In this document: positions 1-11,103 of the stretch, in pieces | How the letters are laid out: each line of letters opens with the position of its first letter | Numbering within the stretch: position 1 is the first letter of the stretch | Assembly (NCBI GenBank): GCA_023627715.1 | Contig: JAMAHW010000030.1 | Span: 248,001 to 312,000 of the forward strand | Length of the DNA stretch: 64,000 nt | DNA from: Periconia sp. R9002 | Taxonomy: Eukaryota; Ascomycota; Dothideomycetes; Pleosporales; Periconiaceae | Direction of reading: 5' to 3' | Position numbers and translations under genes: made by a program | The notes under the pieces: model-generated | Seen by the model: only the letters and a program-made list of their open reading frames with translations | Databases searched by the model: none | Told to the model about the DNA's origin: nothing

Positions 1-1201
1 GTCGGATCGCTTTTCTCCTTCACCGCGACGTCTAGCCTAGCCCAGCCCAGCCCACCCGCGTCCAGCCACACCCAACATTACATTACATCCTTCTTTGATA
101 CTCGTCATCGCCATACCTAGGTATACCTAGCAATCCCGCGCCACTCCTGGCTCATCCCACCTCGTCTGCCTGCCTGTCCACGTTCATCGAGCAGGCAATC
201 AATCAATAACTCAATCAATCAAACCCCATCCAAGGTCAGTCAATCAGATTCATCCATCCATTCCATCCTTGAAGCTTGTTTGTTGCGCGCGCGCGGTCAT
301 CGTATGTGTGGGTGGGTGTGTGTGTGTGGCTGCTAAGTGTTCCGCCAATCCGCCTAGCCCGCCGCCCGCTCAGCTCAGCCTCACTGCCACACACGCTCTC
401 TCTCGCTCTACTCTACTCTGCTCTACTGCTGTACCGTCTCTCGTCCTAACCTCGTGCCCTTGTCCTTCCCTTTCCTTCCCTGCCCTGCCCTGCCCTGCCC
501 TGCCCTGCTGAACCGCCGCAGTGCCTCCCATCCAACAAACACGCACACACAAACCCGGCCCGCTGGTCTCTCGCCCGCCCGTCCATCTGTCAACCATCCC
601 ATTGACCCATTGACCCTCCCCCATCGCCTGCCACTGCCACTGCCACTGCCACTTTCCACGGCCACGGCCACTGCCACCCGACGCAAGCTCGACTTTCGTC
701 TCGTTCGCTCTCGCCTTGTCGCATCCCATCCCATCCCATCCATCCACCCATCGTCACTTCGCGACTCCCATTGCCACTCCACTCCTCCTCTGCAGCCTCT
801 GTCCGCCCTTCTCGACTCGCCTCTTCACCACTGCTGCCCGCATCCAATCCCATCCGCTTCCCATCGCATTGCATTGCACTGCACCGTCTGGGCGCGCATA
901 CTTGCAGCCTGCCTCGAGTACGCTACCTTCCCGAATCACCGCTGCCCGCCAACACGCCCATGAGAACAGCCATCCACCTACATCATCGTCGTCATCGTCT
1001 CTCGTGCGCACCCGATCCCCCAACACCCAAATAGGTATGTTGGTCCAATGCGCATCTCGACGTGCACAGCGACTCAATCCACTATCCAAACCATCGTGCC
1101 CCTCTCAACTCACGCGTGACACTCGTACCCGTCCGAACAAGAAAACATGCTGATACCCATGCAAAGATTGAACTTCCACCAACCCGCTGAACACCCTTCT
1201 G
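1..1201 (+). other. Pyrimidine-rich leader/promoter of the C2H2 gene with simple repeats
   Basis: No gene is seen here. The stretch is strongly C/T-rich and G-poor on the plus strand, as is common for 5' leaders of ascomycete regulatory genes. It holds several short tandem runs: a TGCCC run at about 478-507, a CCACTG run at about 629-655 and a CATCC run at about 720-745. The ORFs that cross it on both strands encode low-complexity Pro/Ser/Thr or Gly/Arg sequence and are by-products of this composition. The long leader upstream of 1202 probably contains the transcription start and possibly upstream ORFs. Confidence 0.5.
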
Positions 1202-3172
1202 ATGGCTGCATCGGCTCGAGCCATCACGCCCACCCATACTGGCCCTTTTCCCGCGCCGAATAGAGCGACGACGCCAAACGCACATGCAGGCGCGACCTTT
1301 GGGGCTCACCTCACCAAGTCCCCTCGCGGCCTCTCGCCGAGGCAGTCGCCTCAACCCTTCACCGGGGCCGCCGCCCTCGAGGACGAGAGGCAGAGGCAGC
1401 AGCAGCTCTCGCGCCAGACGACACCCAACCCAGCCATCACCGTCGTTCAGAGCTTGATCGGCGCAAACGGCCAATCTGCCGCGTCAAAGCCTCCCAACGC
1501 GCCCCCGGAGCCCTCCCAGATGAGTGCGCCGCTCGAACAGGTCGCCAGGGCCTTGGTCATTCCTGAGCAAACGGGCGTGACGGGTGATGCCATGCAAACG
1601 AGTCCCGTTAGCCTTTCCAGCTTTGGTTCCGCCGATTCCACCACGGCCCCGACCGCGACCGCGATGCAGCCAACGGCCGGACCTGGCTCCATAAAAGTAG
1701 ACTCTCAAGAAGGCGCGCTCCAGCCACAGCAACAACAGCAGCCGCCTTCATCACAACCACACCAAGGCCAGCCACCGCAACAAAATACCCAGCTCCAGCC
1801 TCCGCCACAGCAAAACCCGCAACAGCAACAGCCTCAGCAGCTTGCTCCGCAAATGCAGCACCAGCCCATTGCCCCGAATCCGGGCGAAAATCCTGGGAAT
1901 CGCGCATTCACCTTCCCCGGACCCCTCCCACCGGAGCATGATCCCCGCGCCCCCACGCGCCAGATGAGCTTGCCTGGTTACCAAAACAGCCCCAAGTCCC
2001 CATCGACCAAGCGCCACAAGTGCCCTTACTGCTCCACCGACTTCACTCGACACCACAACCTCAAGAGCCATCTTTTGACACACAGCCAGGAAAAGCCGTA
2101 CGAGTGCCCGACGTGCCAGGCCCGCTTCCGCCGCTTGCACGATCTCAAACGTCATACCAAGTTGCACACAGGCGAGCGTCCGCACACCTGCCCCAAATGC
2201 GGCCGCAAGTTTGCGCGTGGAGATGCTCTTGCCCGCCACAACAAGGGCCAGGGCGGTTGTGCTGGCCGTCGCTCCAGCTTTGGCTTGGACGAAGAAATGG
2301 GCGATGTGCGGGGTGACGAGGGCATGGACGGCCTTGTCTACCACAACGAGCACGATGGAGAGGGAGATGAGGACGAGGAAGGAGGTCGACGTGTCAGTGA
2401 ACCCGCGCGTAAGAGGCAAAACACCGGAAACTCTACGCAAGGTCCGTACCGCCAACACTCCAGCACGTACCCGCCCCTTGGTGTCAACCGATCACAATTG
2501 GGTCAGTCTGATTTTCAATCGCCATATCCTCCTGCTCCCGGACCCTACGGTCCCTCCGTCAATCATCACCCCGCTAACACTTCGCCAAAACTAGCCCCCG
2601 GTAGCCTGTCGTCGTTGCACTACACGGCCAACCAGGCCAACATGTTCAGCCAGGGTGGCATGACGGAGAGCCCCAAACCCATTTCCCCAGGTCAGCAAGA
2701 TCAGCATCGTCTCGGTGGGTCAGAAGCCAATCTTCCTCGCTCGCCCAACATGCACGCAAACTACAATCGAGGCATCGGTCGTGGTTCGCCCCCGATGACT
2801 ATGGCACCCCCGCTGGCGAATGCACCTCAGCTTCCCACGCTTCCGGGCCTCAATCCGTCCATGATGAGCAAACAGGGCTCCCAGGGCGGCAAAGCAAACG
2901 GCCCCAGCCTGCTCCAGCACCAACAGGTGCCTGGTTCGGCAGCCTCGTCGCAGCCCGGCAGCATGTCAAGTCACGGTGGCGGCAGTGCTGGTAGCATGCG
3001 CGAAGTCATGGGTCAGGGAGCCCCCGACATGTGGCAGTACGTCCGCGAGGTGGAGCAGCGCATGGCACGCATGGAGAAGGACCACGAGAGTCAAATGACG
3101 ACGCTTCAAACCGAAATCACCACTCTCCGTGCACAACTTGCGCAGCAACACGCGCACAACACTCAGCAATGA
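1202..3172 (+). CDS. C2H2 zinc-finger transcription factor (Crz1/Azf1-like)
   Basis: A single-exon protein of 656 residues, predicted to be a nuclear DNA-binding regulator. Residues about 272-355 hold two clear Krueppel-type C2H2 fingers (CPYC...H..H and CPTC...H..H, joined by a SQEKP linker). A third finger (CPKC...H) has a degenerate last ligand and runs into a basic GRRSS tail. The same layout occurs in fungal Crz1/Azf1-type factors. The rest is low complexity: a Gln/Pro-rich N-terminal half (about 165-230) that resembles an activation region, an acidic patch after the fingers, and a C-terminal coiled coil (about 605-650, heptad-like with TTLQTEITTLRAQLAQ). The start is the first ATG after the long pyrimidine-rich leader. 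No intron is needed. Family membership is secure; orthology to Crz1 or Azf1 is not. Confidence 0.9.
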   Translation: MAASARAITPTHTGPFPAPNRATTPNAHAGATFGAHLTKSPRGLSPRQSPQPFTGAAALEDERQRQQQLSRQTTPNPAITVVQSLIGANGQSAASKPPNAPPEPSQMSAPLEQVARALVIPEQTGVTGDAMQTSPVSLSSFGSADSTTAPTATAMQPTAGPGSIKVDSQEGALQPQQQQQPPSSQPHQGQPPQQNTQLQPPPQQNPQQQQPQQLAPQMQHQPIAPNPGENPGNRAFTFPGPLPPEHDPRAPTRQMSLPGYQNSPKSPSTKRHKCPYCSTDFTRHHNLKSHLLTHSQEKPYECPTCQARFRRLHDLKRHTKLHTGERPHTCPKCGRKFARGDALARHNKGQGGCAGRRSSFGLDEEMGDVRGDEGMDGLVYHNEHDGEGDEDEEGGRRVSEPARKRQNTGNSTQGPYRQHSSTYPPLGVNRSQLGQSDFQSPYPPAPGPYGPSVNHHPANTSPKLAPGSLSSLHYTANQANMFSQGGMTESPKPISPGQQDQHRLGGSEANLPRSPNMHANYNRGIGRGSPPMTMAPPLANAPQLPTLPGLNPSMMSKQGSQGGKANGPSLLQHQQVPGSAASSQPGSMSSHGGGSAGSMREVMGQGAPDMWQYVREVEQRMARMEKDHESQMTTLQTEITTLRAQLAQQHAHNTQQ

Positions 3173-5457
3173 CCGACCGAGTTCGATTTGGCTGTGCGTC
3201 GTGGGCCCGGCCCTGTAACCATATGAGCATTACGAACCTCCACGTGGGGCGTGGTTTTCTTTTTCCTTTTTTTTTACATTCTATGATACCTCGGGTACGG
3301 GAATTCGTCATGTTTTTTGTGGGAGATATAATTCAAACAAAGTGGGAGGGGAAATGGAACTCAGACTTTTTTTTATTTTCAAAAACCTTGCAAGTACCAC
3401 TGCATCAAAGCGATACGGAGTCGGTTGGCGTTGCATTCAATTGCTTTGCTTTGCACGGCGGCGGCAGAAAGGTCTCTGCATCGGACTCTGCTCCGTGTTT
3501 TTGCTTCTTTTTTTTCTTTCGCTCGTTCTAAAAGTTGGGGACGAGAGTGAACGACAAAGAGGGAAGGGAAAGGAGAGGAAAGGAAAGGAGGCAAGTGTTT
3601 TTTTATTTTCTCTATCATACCGGGATCTGTTTTGCAAAGGCGAGAATGACGTGCTGCTTTTGTTTTGGGGGGTGGCTTTTGATATCTTTTCCCCTCCTCC
3701 CCCTCTATCTCTTGATCGCTCGTATGTGGAAATGGGTCCGTTTTTTTGGGATGTTTGTACTTTTTGCTGTTTAGGCTGGCGGGTTTTATATAGGATCGTT
3801 CGCTCGCACTCCCCTTTTTTTCGTTTCGTTTCTCTCTTTTCTTCCAGTGGGGAGAAGGGGGAACAGAAATGGAAGGGAAAGTGGAAAGGTGAGGGGTGGT
3901 ATAGACGGATGGAGAGTTGGGAGATGTGTGTGTGTGGGAAAGAAACAAAGCGAGAGAGAAAGAGAGAGGAAGCAAAGTACGTCTTTTTGAGGGGGATCGG
4001 ATCTTATATACCGTTAAAGGATAGGTAAGGGAAGGAAGGGGCTGGCTGGCTGGGATTTTTGTTAGATAGTAACGTCGGTTTCACAACAACAACTACAACT
4101 ACATTAAGTCTTCTAGATTCTTTTCGTGTGTATGTGTGGCTGAGTTAGGTGAAGTGAGGAAGGTTAAGAACACTATATGTTATGTATGTTGATTAAATAA
4201 GTAAAGATTCATCGTACCCAAGTACATAGGTAAGTAGGAATATACAGATACTTTCCTCTTCTTCTTGTCGAGTCTTGTTTTTGTCGAGTCTTCTATCGCC
4301 ATCCCATCCATCCTACCCTTCAAAACCCCAATCCTTTCGTCTCGTTCCCTTATCTCATACTCAATAAACCCTTTCAAACAAAAAAAAAACAAAAAAAAAT
4401 ATATACCAACACCACCACCACCACCATCGCCCTTCACCCTCACCCCTCCCTTCCTCTCTCCTCTACCCAAGCAAAACGCACGCCGATCTACCTTCTCTAC
4501 GTATCTCTTCCTAAGGTTGCCAAACTACGTACCTAACCCACCTAGTCTCCCTCCCACGTCTCCCTTCTTCCTCTTTCATGTATACATTACGGGGTTTGGC
4601 TGGGGTGGGGTAAAAGGCTATCAATCGCACATTCTACTTCAAAGTACTATTAAACAAATCTCTCAACGTAACTTTCTACATACTGTTAAACAGTGTGTGT
4701 GTGTCAGAATATGGAAAAGCTGTCAATGCCCTCCTGTTTCCACACCCCACCCCAGCCAAAACCCCCATAATGTATCTTTCCTCTTTCCCCCCTCCCACAA
4801 CTCCCAGTCCAGTCCAGTCTGTACTCTACTTCTCTGTATAGAACGTAAAACATAAAACATGTCTAACATGACGCATATAAAACACAACGTACTGTATGTA
4901 TACTTCTACTTCTCCTTCTTCTTCTTCTGCCCCCCAACCGTTTTGGGAAGGATGGATGGGCTGTATGATGTACATGAGTGTGAGATGAGAGGACTTGAGT
5001 ATGGTCACACTGTAAAATTTAAACATTCTTTTACAAAGGAAGAAAAGGGGGAAAGAGGGGGGGGAGATGGGATGGGATGACGTGTATGTGTATGAATCAC
5101 AAGTTGTCACGTTCGATGGTAACCTCGATGTAATCCTATCTTGTGGAAGACGGATTTTTAAAAGTCATCTTTCTCTTTTGGTTTTGAGGGGGGGAAAAAA
5201 ACAGGTGGAAGTTTTGGCGTGTTTGTGTTCGTATTTTTTCTTCTTTCTTACTAGAGTTATATAGAGTAATTAGAAAGAAGGCAAGTCAAAGACATGACAT
5301 GATATATATATTTCTATATATTTCTATAAGCCAGAGAGGCTATGCTTTGCTGCTCATAAAACCAGTGACATACTGGGATAACTGGGTTCGTTTTGTTCCA
5401 GTACCCCTTTTCTCTCCCTCTCTTCTACATCCGCTACACTCCCTTCCCCTCCCACAC
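3173..5457. other. Convergent 3' intergenic region, no gene seen
   Basis: This lies between the 3' ends of the C2H2 gene and the phosphomannomutase gene. It is rich in homopolymer runs (T runs near 3264 and 3368, A runs near 4379) and purine/pyrimidine-skewed stretches such as GGGAAAGGAGAGG near 3560-3590. The open frames crossing it are low complexity and lack motifs. It probably contains both 3' UTRs. Confidence 0.5.
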
Positions 5458-6436
5458 CTACGAAAAAAACAACTCCTTCAACTGCCTATACGTATCATCC
5501 GGATCCTCAACCGTATGCCCCACCGTCCTGCTATCCACAAAAATCTCCCTATCATTCCCCCCCTCAAACGTCTTATCCCCAAAGAAGTGAATCGTCGTAT
5601 ACTCGACACCATCCTCCAACTCCTTATCCGCCTCGATGTGGCGCAGGCAGTACGTCTTATCCCAGCCGGTGGGGAACACGTCGAACGAGATTTGCCCGCC
5701 GACGCTGTACGTGAGGCCGATGTCCGGGAAGGCCTCCTTGAGCGCGGCGATCATCGTGTGTCGGATGTTGTGCTGCTTGTCGTAGGCTTCGTAGTCGTTA
5801 CGTTCTTGCGAGGAGGCGTTGCGGCCGATGGGGGAGACGTTGATCATGCCGTTGCGGAATTCGATGAAGGTGCCGCGTTTGATGGGGATGTCGAGGTCGG
5901 CTATGTAGTGGAGGATCCTGGGGAGTGTGTTAGTCACCGTTTGCTCTTCTCTTTCTCTCTCTTGAAGTGTTCCACCCAGACTCAGAATAGATGGTAGGTA
6001 TGGGTGAGACAGAGGAATTGAGCGATGTAACGTACCACTTGACAAGCTGCTTGTACTTGTCCTCCCCAATCCACCCAATGAAGCTCGTGCTTGCCAGCTC
6101 CTTGCCCAACCGGTACGCTGTGAGTCCGTTCTCCGAGAAGCAAAAGTCGAACAGCGTCGTCACGTCCACGTCGCCGCCCAGCTGCTCCTGCTGCTTCACC
6201 AGGTTGGAGCCTCCCACGAAGCCAATGGCGACCTTGTGGCGCAGCTCAGAGAGCAGTTGGAGCATTTCGGGCTTGACGAACTGTTGGAGTTTAGATTCTT
6301 GCTGCGCATGAGGGGGCTAAAGTGGGAGACTTACCTTGCGGGCTTTGGTGAGCGTCTCGTCGACGTCGAAGAGCACGACTGTGTTCTTGATGGGGCGGTC
6401 CCGTAGAGGGGGGTAGATTGCAGAAGCGGCAGCCAT
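5458..6436 (-). CDS. SEC53: Phosphomannomutase
   Basis: Converts mannose-6-phosphate to mannose-1-phosphate in the cytosol, supplying GDP-mannose for N- and O-glycosylation and GPI anchors. There are three exons on the minus strand: 6436-6335, 6280-6036 and 5917-5458. The introns are 54 and 118 bp with GTAAGT and GTACGT donors. They close to 268 residues, the usual eukaryotic PMM length. The HAD-superfamily nucleophile motif FDVDETLT is at residues 23-30 (Asp24 and Asp26 as nucleophile and acid/base). Later PMM signatures include [29 protein letters not shown] and a C-terminal [17 protein letters not shown]. The start is the ATG preceding the conserved [11 protein letters not shown] stretch. 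It is convergent with the C2H2 gene. Confidence 0.95.
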
Positions 6437-7167
6437 CTTGCCGGTAGACAGTTAATTATCGAAGTCGGGACGAAAACGCTTTGAGAAAGGGTCAATTGAA
6501 GAGACCCTTGGTATTGCAAGACGGTGGTTGCTTTTCAAACTTGCGAAAGAAAGTCGGGGTGGGGAAGGGGGAGATGTGGACAAAATAGTCCCAAGGGTCC
6601 TTTGGAGGGGTACACACAACACAACAGTAGGGAGACGCAGGGGTGCTTCCTCAGCAGCCAGCTCACCGCCGCCTGCTGCACGTGGGGTACGGCTGACGGA
6701 TATCTAGCTGTATCGGGCAAGTGTGGAACCCTGAGTGTGCCCGTGAACGGTTCATCATTTCACGGATTCGAAAGGTGATGACTTGTCGTTTTACGGGATT
6801 GATACTTGGGTCAATTGCCCTCCCATTTGTGTCAACAGCATCTCTTGAAAGGCTAAAACAAATATTCACATTCTGAGTGTTGCACGAAAAGGTTGGGAAT
6901 GGTCAGATGCGCCATTATCTCTAATTACTGAGCCCTCCGTTCTTCATTATTAAGGGGATGCAATGTCAAACGTGCCGTCATACCATGTAAGATGCTGTGA
7001 TACCGATGAAAAAACGTACAAAGCTTGACTATCGTGAAAAGGAAGCTGCAATGCGTGCAGCGTTGGTCTAGTGCGGGAAAATCTAGATATAGTCTGGGGG
7101 AGTGTATTTCGGAGCTCTGCTCAAGTGAATCGAGGTGAGACCGGGATGGACTTGTGACACTCTGCAT
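6437..7167. other. Intergenic: PMM promoter side and 3' flank of the methyltransferase gene
   Basis: No gene recognised. The open frames here are short and of mixed composition without motifs. The part next to 6436 should contain the phosphomannomutase promoter. Confidence 0.4.
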
Positions 7168-8859
7168 TTACAAGCCAGTGATGCCCTTCTTCTTGCTCCA
7201 CTCAAGGGCGGCAGACAGACCGAATTGAGTCTCAATGCCCTCAATACGGTGAGTCGCGTTCAGGTTCTTGACGAGGACAATCTGGAAGCAGGTGGCGGTA
7301 CCCTGGCGCGAGGCAATCGTCGAAATGGCCAGGAAGTACTCCCAGATACGGTACCAGCGCTTGCCATACTTGGCAATGACCTTGTCCTTGTTGCCAATCC
7401 AGTTGCGGTACCACCTCCAGAGAGTGGCCGAGTAGTGTACACCAATGGTATCAATGCCCTTGACTTCGAAGCCAGCGCCCTCCAGCTTGTCGACGACCCA
7501 TCCGAGAGGGGTGGAGGCATCGGCACCGGGGAAGACGTACTTGTTCATGAACAGACCCCAGGTCAAATCCTCAAACTGCCATGCCTTGCGAAGACCAGCA
7601 ATCTGGAGGAAGAAGACACCATCGTCATCGAGCATGTCGTAGACTTGACGGCAAAAGGCAGGGAAGTGACGGACACCGACGTGTTCAGCCATCTCGAGAC
7701 AGGTGATTTTGTTGTAGCCTCCAGCCGGCACGGGGATATCACGGTAATCCATGCAGAGAATGTTGGACTGGTCCTCACCGATGCCGTTCCTGCGCAGACC
7801 ACTGTTTCCCCATGCAGTCTGGTTGCGGCCAAGAGTAACGCCGGTAACATGAGCGCCATGCTTGACTGAGGCAAATTTGGTCAAAGTGCCCCAGCCGCAG
7901 CCAATGTCAAGCATTTTCTCGCCCTTCTTGAGGCCAATCTTCTCGCAGACAATAGCAAGCTTGTTATCCTGGAGCTGTTCGAGGGACTCCTCAACGTTGA
8001 TGTCGGAGATGATACCAGAGGTGTAGATCATGCGAGGGCCCAGGAACCAGCCGTAGAAGTCGTCGCCGCGGTCGTAGTGGTCACGCACTTGCTCCTCATC
8101 TGCGATGGTCAGCTATGAAGAAGGAATTGGGGGTGGGAAGAAGAAGAATTGCTCACCTTGGGACCTGGTGTGCATGATCAGCTCGGGAATCATGCCAAAC
8201 AAAAAGTGCTTGATCAAGCCGAAGGTGAAGCGGAACTTGGCCCAGTCGTGGCGCATCTCGAGAACCTCGAGACAGTCGCCCTTGAAGTCGACATCACCGT
8301 CAAAGTACATTTCCTGGAAAGTCTCGAGGGGAATCTTGTTCTTTCCATAGTAGTTGTCACGGTCCTCGGCCTTGTGGAACTGGAGATAGTGCTCGATAGG
8401 TTTACCGGGAAGCTTAGCCTTCTCGTTTTTGCGGGGTGCAATCTCTGAAGTGATGATCCAGAAGGCAGCGAGAATTGGAAGGTCCAAGATCAGAGCGAAG
8501 AAGAGCCATGTCTTGAAACCCCCTCCCAAGCTATAGGTGAGGTAGCCTGGGACGAGGGTGAGGAGCGAGATGAGGAGAGTGTTGGAAAAGTGCTCAGCGC
8601 TGGGTCCTTCAGCTGGAAGGGGGGCGTTGGCAATGGCCGGATACTGTTGTGGGCAAACTATCAGCCTCTGATCTTGTGGTTGGGGGGTTCAATGGCTGGC
8701 GGGGCATTTGGGGATGGATAGCTTCGCGAGGAGAATGAGGGGAAACAAACATACTGAAGTGGTCCTGACACCGCAATCGAATTTGGGGGTTGCGGGCGAG
8801 GGCGCCGGAGGCGTCTCGATCCACTCGAAGTTCTCTTCCGACGTCGTTGAGCTGCTCAT
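7168..8859 (-). CDS. Sphingolipid C9-methyltransferase
   Basis: SAM-dependent enzyme that adds the C9 methyl branch to the sphingoid base of fungal glucosylceramides; a membrane-associated step of filamentous-fungal sphingolipid synthesis. There are three exons: 8859-8755, 8643-8157 and 8099-7168, with phases closing to 507 residues, the normal family size. Two hydrophobic segments lie at about residues 45-100 (around FSNTLLISLLTLVPGYL and TWLFFALILDLPILAAF). The C-terminal catalytic domain resembles cyclopropane-fatty-acid synthases: DHYDRGDDFYGWFLGPRMIY, SAM motif I DIGCGWGT (262-269), CMDYRDIP and CLEMAEHVG. The start is ATG 8859, giving MSSSTTSEENFEW. The family is well known from filamentous ascomycetes and is absent from Saccharomyces. 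Confidence 0.95.
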
Positions 8860-9238
8860 TTTTGCTCTCTTTGTGGGAGAATTTTGGACAAAGGAGAGGT
8901 TCGAAACGTGCGTGGGTGGGTGGATATGCAGGCCAAACTTCCGCCAAGCGGGAACGGTGTAGCGCACGACGCAGGCACGGACACGTAGCGAAATCGCAAG
9001 GGCCCCCTCCAATTGGACACTAGCCCGCTGCCCCTCTGTCTGGTATCAGACTGTTATCTCTCTTGAGTTGGGCGGAGTGGTTGTTGAAGTAAAATGTGTG
9101 TGCATGTAGAGATTGATCAGTAGTACATCATGTATATGTACGGCATGACGAGAATGATGGCATTGGCAGGGTTTACGAAAGGACAAGCGACATGGCGTTA
9201 GACGCAGGGTGGTCTGCAGATTCATCTCACTCTAGAGT
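8860..9238. other. Promoter of the methyltransferase gene and 3' flank of the phosphatase gene
   Basis: No gene seen. It contains the 5' side of the minus-strand methyltransferase gene and, nearer 9239, the probable 3' UTR of the phosphatase. Confidence 0.4.
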
Positions 9239-10271
9239 CTACACCCCATCACCAGCCTGGAGATTTTTTCTAACTCGAACTAGCATCTCTTCCGTCACTC
9301 CAGTCGACAGCAAATACGCCTCCACTCCCCCGTACTTAGTCTCTATGTGCGTCTGCACCTTTTTGACGAGTTCTGGGGGGCAGCATGCGAACTGTTCCGA
9401 CAGCCCAATGCTGGCAATCTCTTTGACCCGCTCCGGCTTCTCAGCCTCTAGCTCTGGCTCTGATAACAGATAGTCTTTTTCAATAGCTTCGACATCGATC
9501 TTGAGCAGAAACAAAAGCAGCATGACAATCAATCCCGTGCGATCTTTTCCCTGTGTACAATGCACTAACACTGGCCAATTGTCTTCATCAGCCAGAACAT
9601 CAAAAGCCTGCTTGACTTCCTTAGTGCACACATTTAGAGATTCAATAGCCAGTCCGACGAGGCCCATCTCTTCCATGTGAGGAGCCAGGATCTTGATTGC
9701 ATCGAGACGATACCCAAACACCATCAAGCCCACCAGTCGGAAGAACTCCATCCACGTTAATTTGGATATGAGCATGCGCGAAAAGGACGAGCCATTGAAG
9801 TTGATCTCATGGTATGTGATGTTCGGGATTTTCAAGGGCTCTGCCACGTCTTCATTTGACTGAGGAACCGCCGCCGAGGCTTTGATTTTCGCATCGCGTT
9901 TCTGAGCCTGCTCAATATGTTCTGTTCTGCGAGGAATAAGCAACATCCTCTTCGACTAGAACATTGACATACTTCGTTCGCAAGTCGATGATGCTTTTCA
10001 GGCCATAGTCTTGGAGTAACCTCTGCCTATCCTGATAAGATGCCTCATCTGCTATTGTTAGACAATCTTCTGTAAACCTTGGCAAGCTATGTACCTGGCC
10101 GAGCACCACGGTACAAACGACCGATCCTCAGTTGCCTGTCCCTTGGTTAGTGTACCGTACAATTCTTCATTGCTTAATAGCGTGGGTGGGCAAGTACTGT
10201 GAGCCCGTCGTCTCATTAACGAATGCACCAACATCTCGGAAATTTGGGATAGATTGCAATGGCGAATGCAT
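9239..10271 (-). CDS. Protein tyrosine/serine phosphatase of the CX5R family (Y_phosphatase3 type)
   Basis: Predicted cysteine phosphatase of 294 residues. There are four exons: 10271-10198, 10141-10095, 10048-9973 and 9926-9239; three introns of 46-56 bp close in phase. The N-terminus carries the family's NFRDVG motif (residues 9-14), followed by a LYRGARPDEAS segment and IIDLRTK. The P-loop HCTQGKDRTG holds Cys189 and Arg195, so the catalytic residues are intact. The start was chosen because ATG 10271 lies eight codons before NFRDVG and no in-frame upstream alternative extends the homology. The usual bacterial and fungal members act on phosphotyrosine or phosphoinositides; the substrate here is unknown. 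Confidence 0.85.
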
Positions 10272-10544
10272 ATTGCACGTTTTTCCTGCAAGTGCACATG
10301 CAGACCATTGACCTCTATAAATAACTCTTGCTGTTGTTTACTGGGAAAGCTGGTGGAAGAGGGTTGCTGCAATCCATTCTTCGGATGAAACCCGATGATT
10401 GTACAGGCACTAGCCTACTTTTGAGCCATAGGTCCCGCCGCAAAGAAAGGTGAAGTGCCAAGTTCTGATCTCCCGCCCTGACGTCACGTCCAAAGAGGAA
10501 ATGCACCAAAGCGATGCGTATCAGGAGTCTGCTCTGGAGAACAA

Positions 10545-11065
10545 TTATTGCAGTACCACAAAGTACAAAAGAAAAGAAACTATTGATATTTGGCCTCTGC
10601 TATGACTTATGATGTTGCCAATACGTATTCCCAATGCAAGGTTGTTGTCCCACGGCTGGGGAAACCCCCGGGTATCTCCACCGACATGAGAACAGGGCCT
10701 GTTGCTCTTGATTCCAGTTTCGGGAGAACACTTGGTGAACATGTCCGTATCCAGGATGCACAACGATGCACAAACCTTCAGGTTTCCTAATCCACATCCA
10801 ATAGCAGGGGCATCTGGCGCGTCCGCGATCCCCATGTCGATCACCGACCTGAGCAAGGGTGAGATAGATGGCGGGGTGATGTCATGGGGGGCCGGGTAAT
10901 CCTCAATATACCTACCAACGCCATCATTATTAGCCAGCCATGCCTCCTCAAGACGTGATATTCCACGCTCTCTGTCCTCCCTTGCAATATCATCGTTTCC
11001 ACTGATTGAAATCACTATATCACGAATCCGGAGCCAGGCATATCCTGTTCCTGCACAAAACGCTT
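10545..11065 (-). CDS. Possible orphan coding exon, divergent from EIS1
   Basis: A frame stays open from about 11065 to 10545 and reads as ordinary, non-repetitive protein (for example RLEEAWLANNDGVGRYIEDY and CGLGNLKVCASL). It has no ATG near its upstream end; the first in-frame ATG is internal. A GTGCAG acceptor-like site sits just before GAACAGG at its upstream edge. A second possible intron lies inside it (GTATATT to TTGCTCAG). It could be an exon of a small gene with an unseen first exon, or a decayed gene. I recognise no family. Confidence 0.25.
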
Positions 11066-11103
11066 ATTGAAGCATCCCACAAGACGATCAAGGTCAGCCA
11101 GTT

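Noticed and set aside
269..1153. Several overlapping open frames on both strands in the leader of the C2H2 gene
   Set aside because: They are all Pro/Ser/Thr- or Gly/Arg-rich strings forced by C/T-rich simple repeats; no motif, and they conflict with each other.
1751..2458. 235-codon minus-strand frame opposite the C2H2 zinc fingers
   Set aside because: Exact antisense shadow of a strongly coding exon; Ala/Leu/Val-rich translation without motif.
3342..4028. 228-codon plus frame after the C2H2 gene
   Set aside because: Phe/Lys/Arg-rich low complexity from T-runs and AGG tracts; lies in the expected 3' UTR.
7135..7869. 244-codon plus-strand frame overlapping the methyltransferase gene
   Set aside because: Antisense to a well-supported enzyme exon; no independent motif.
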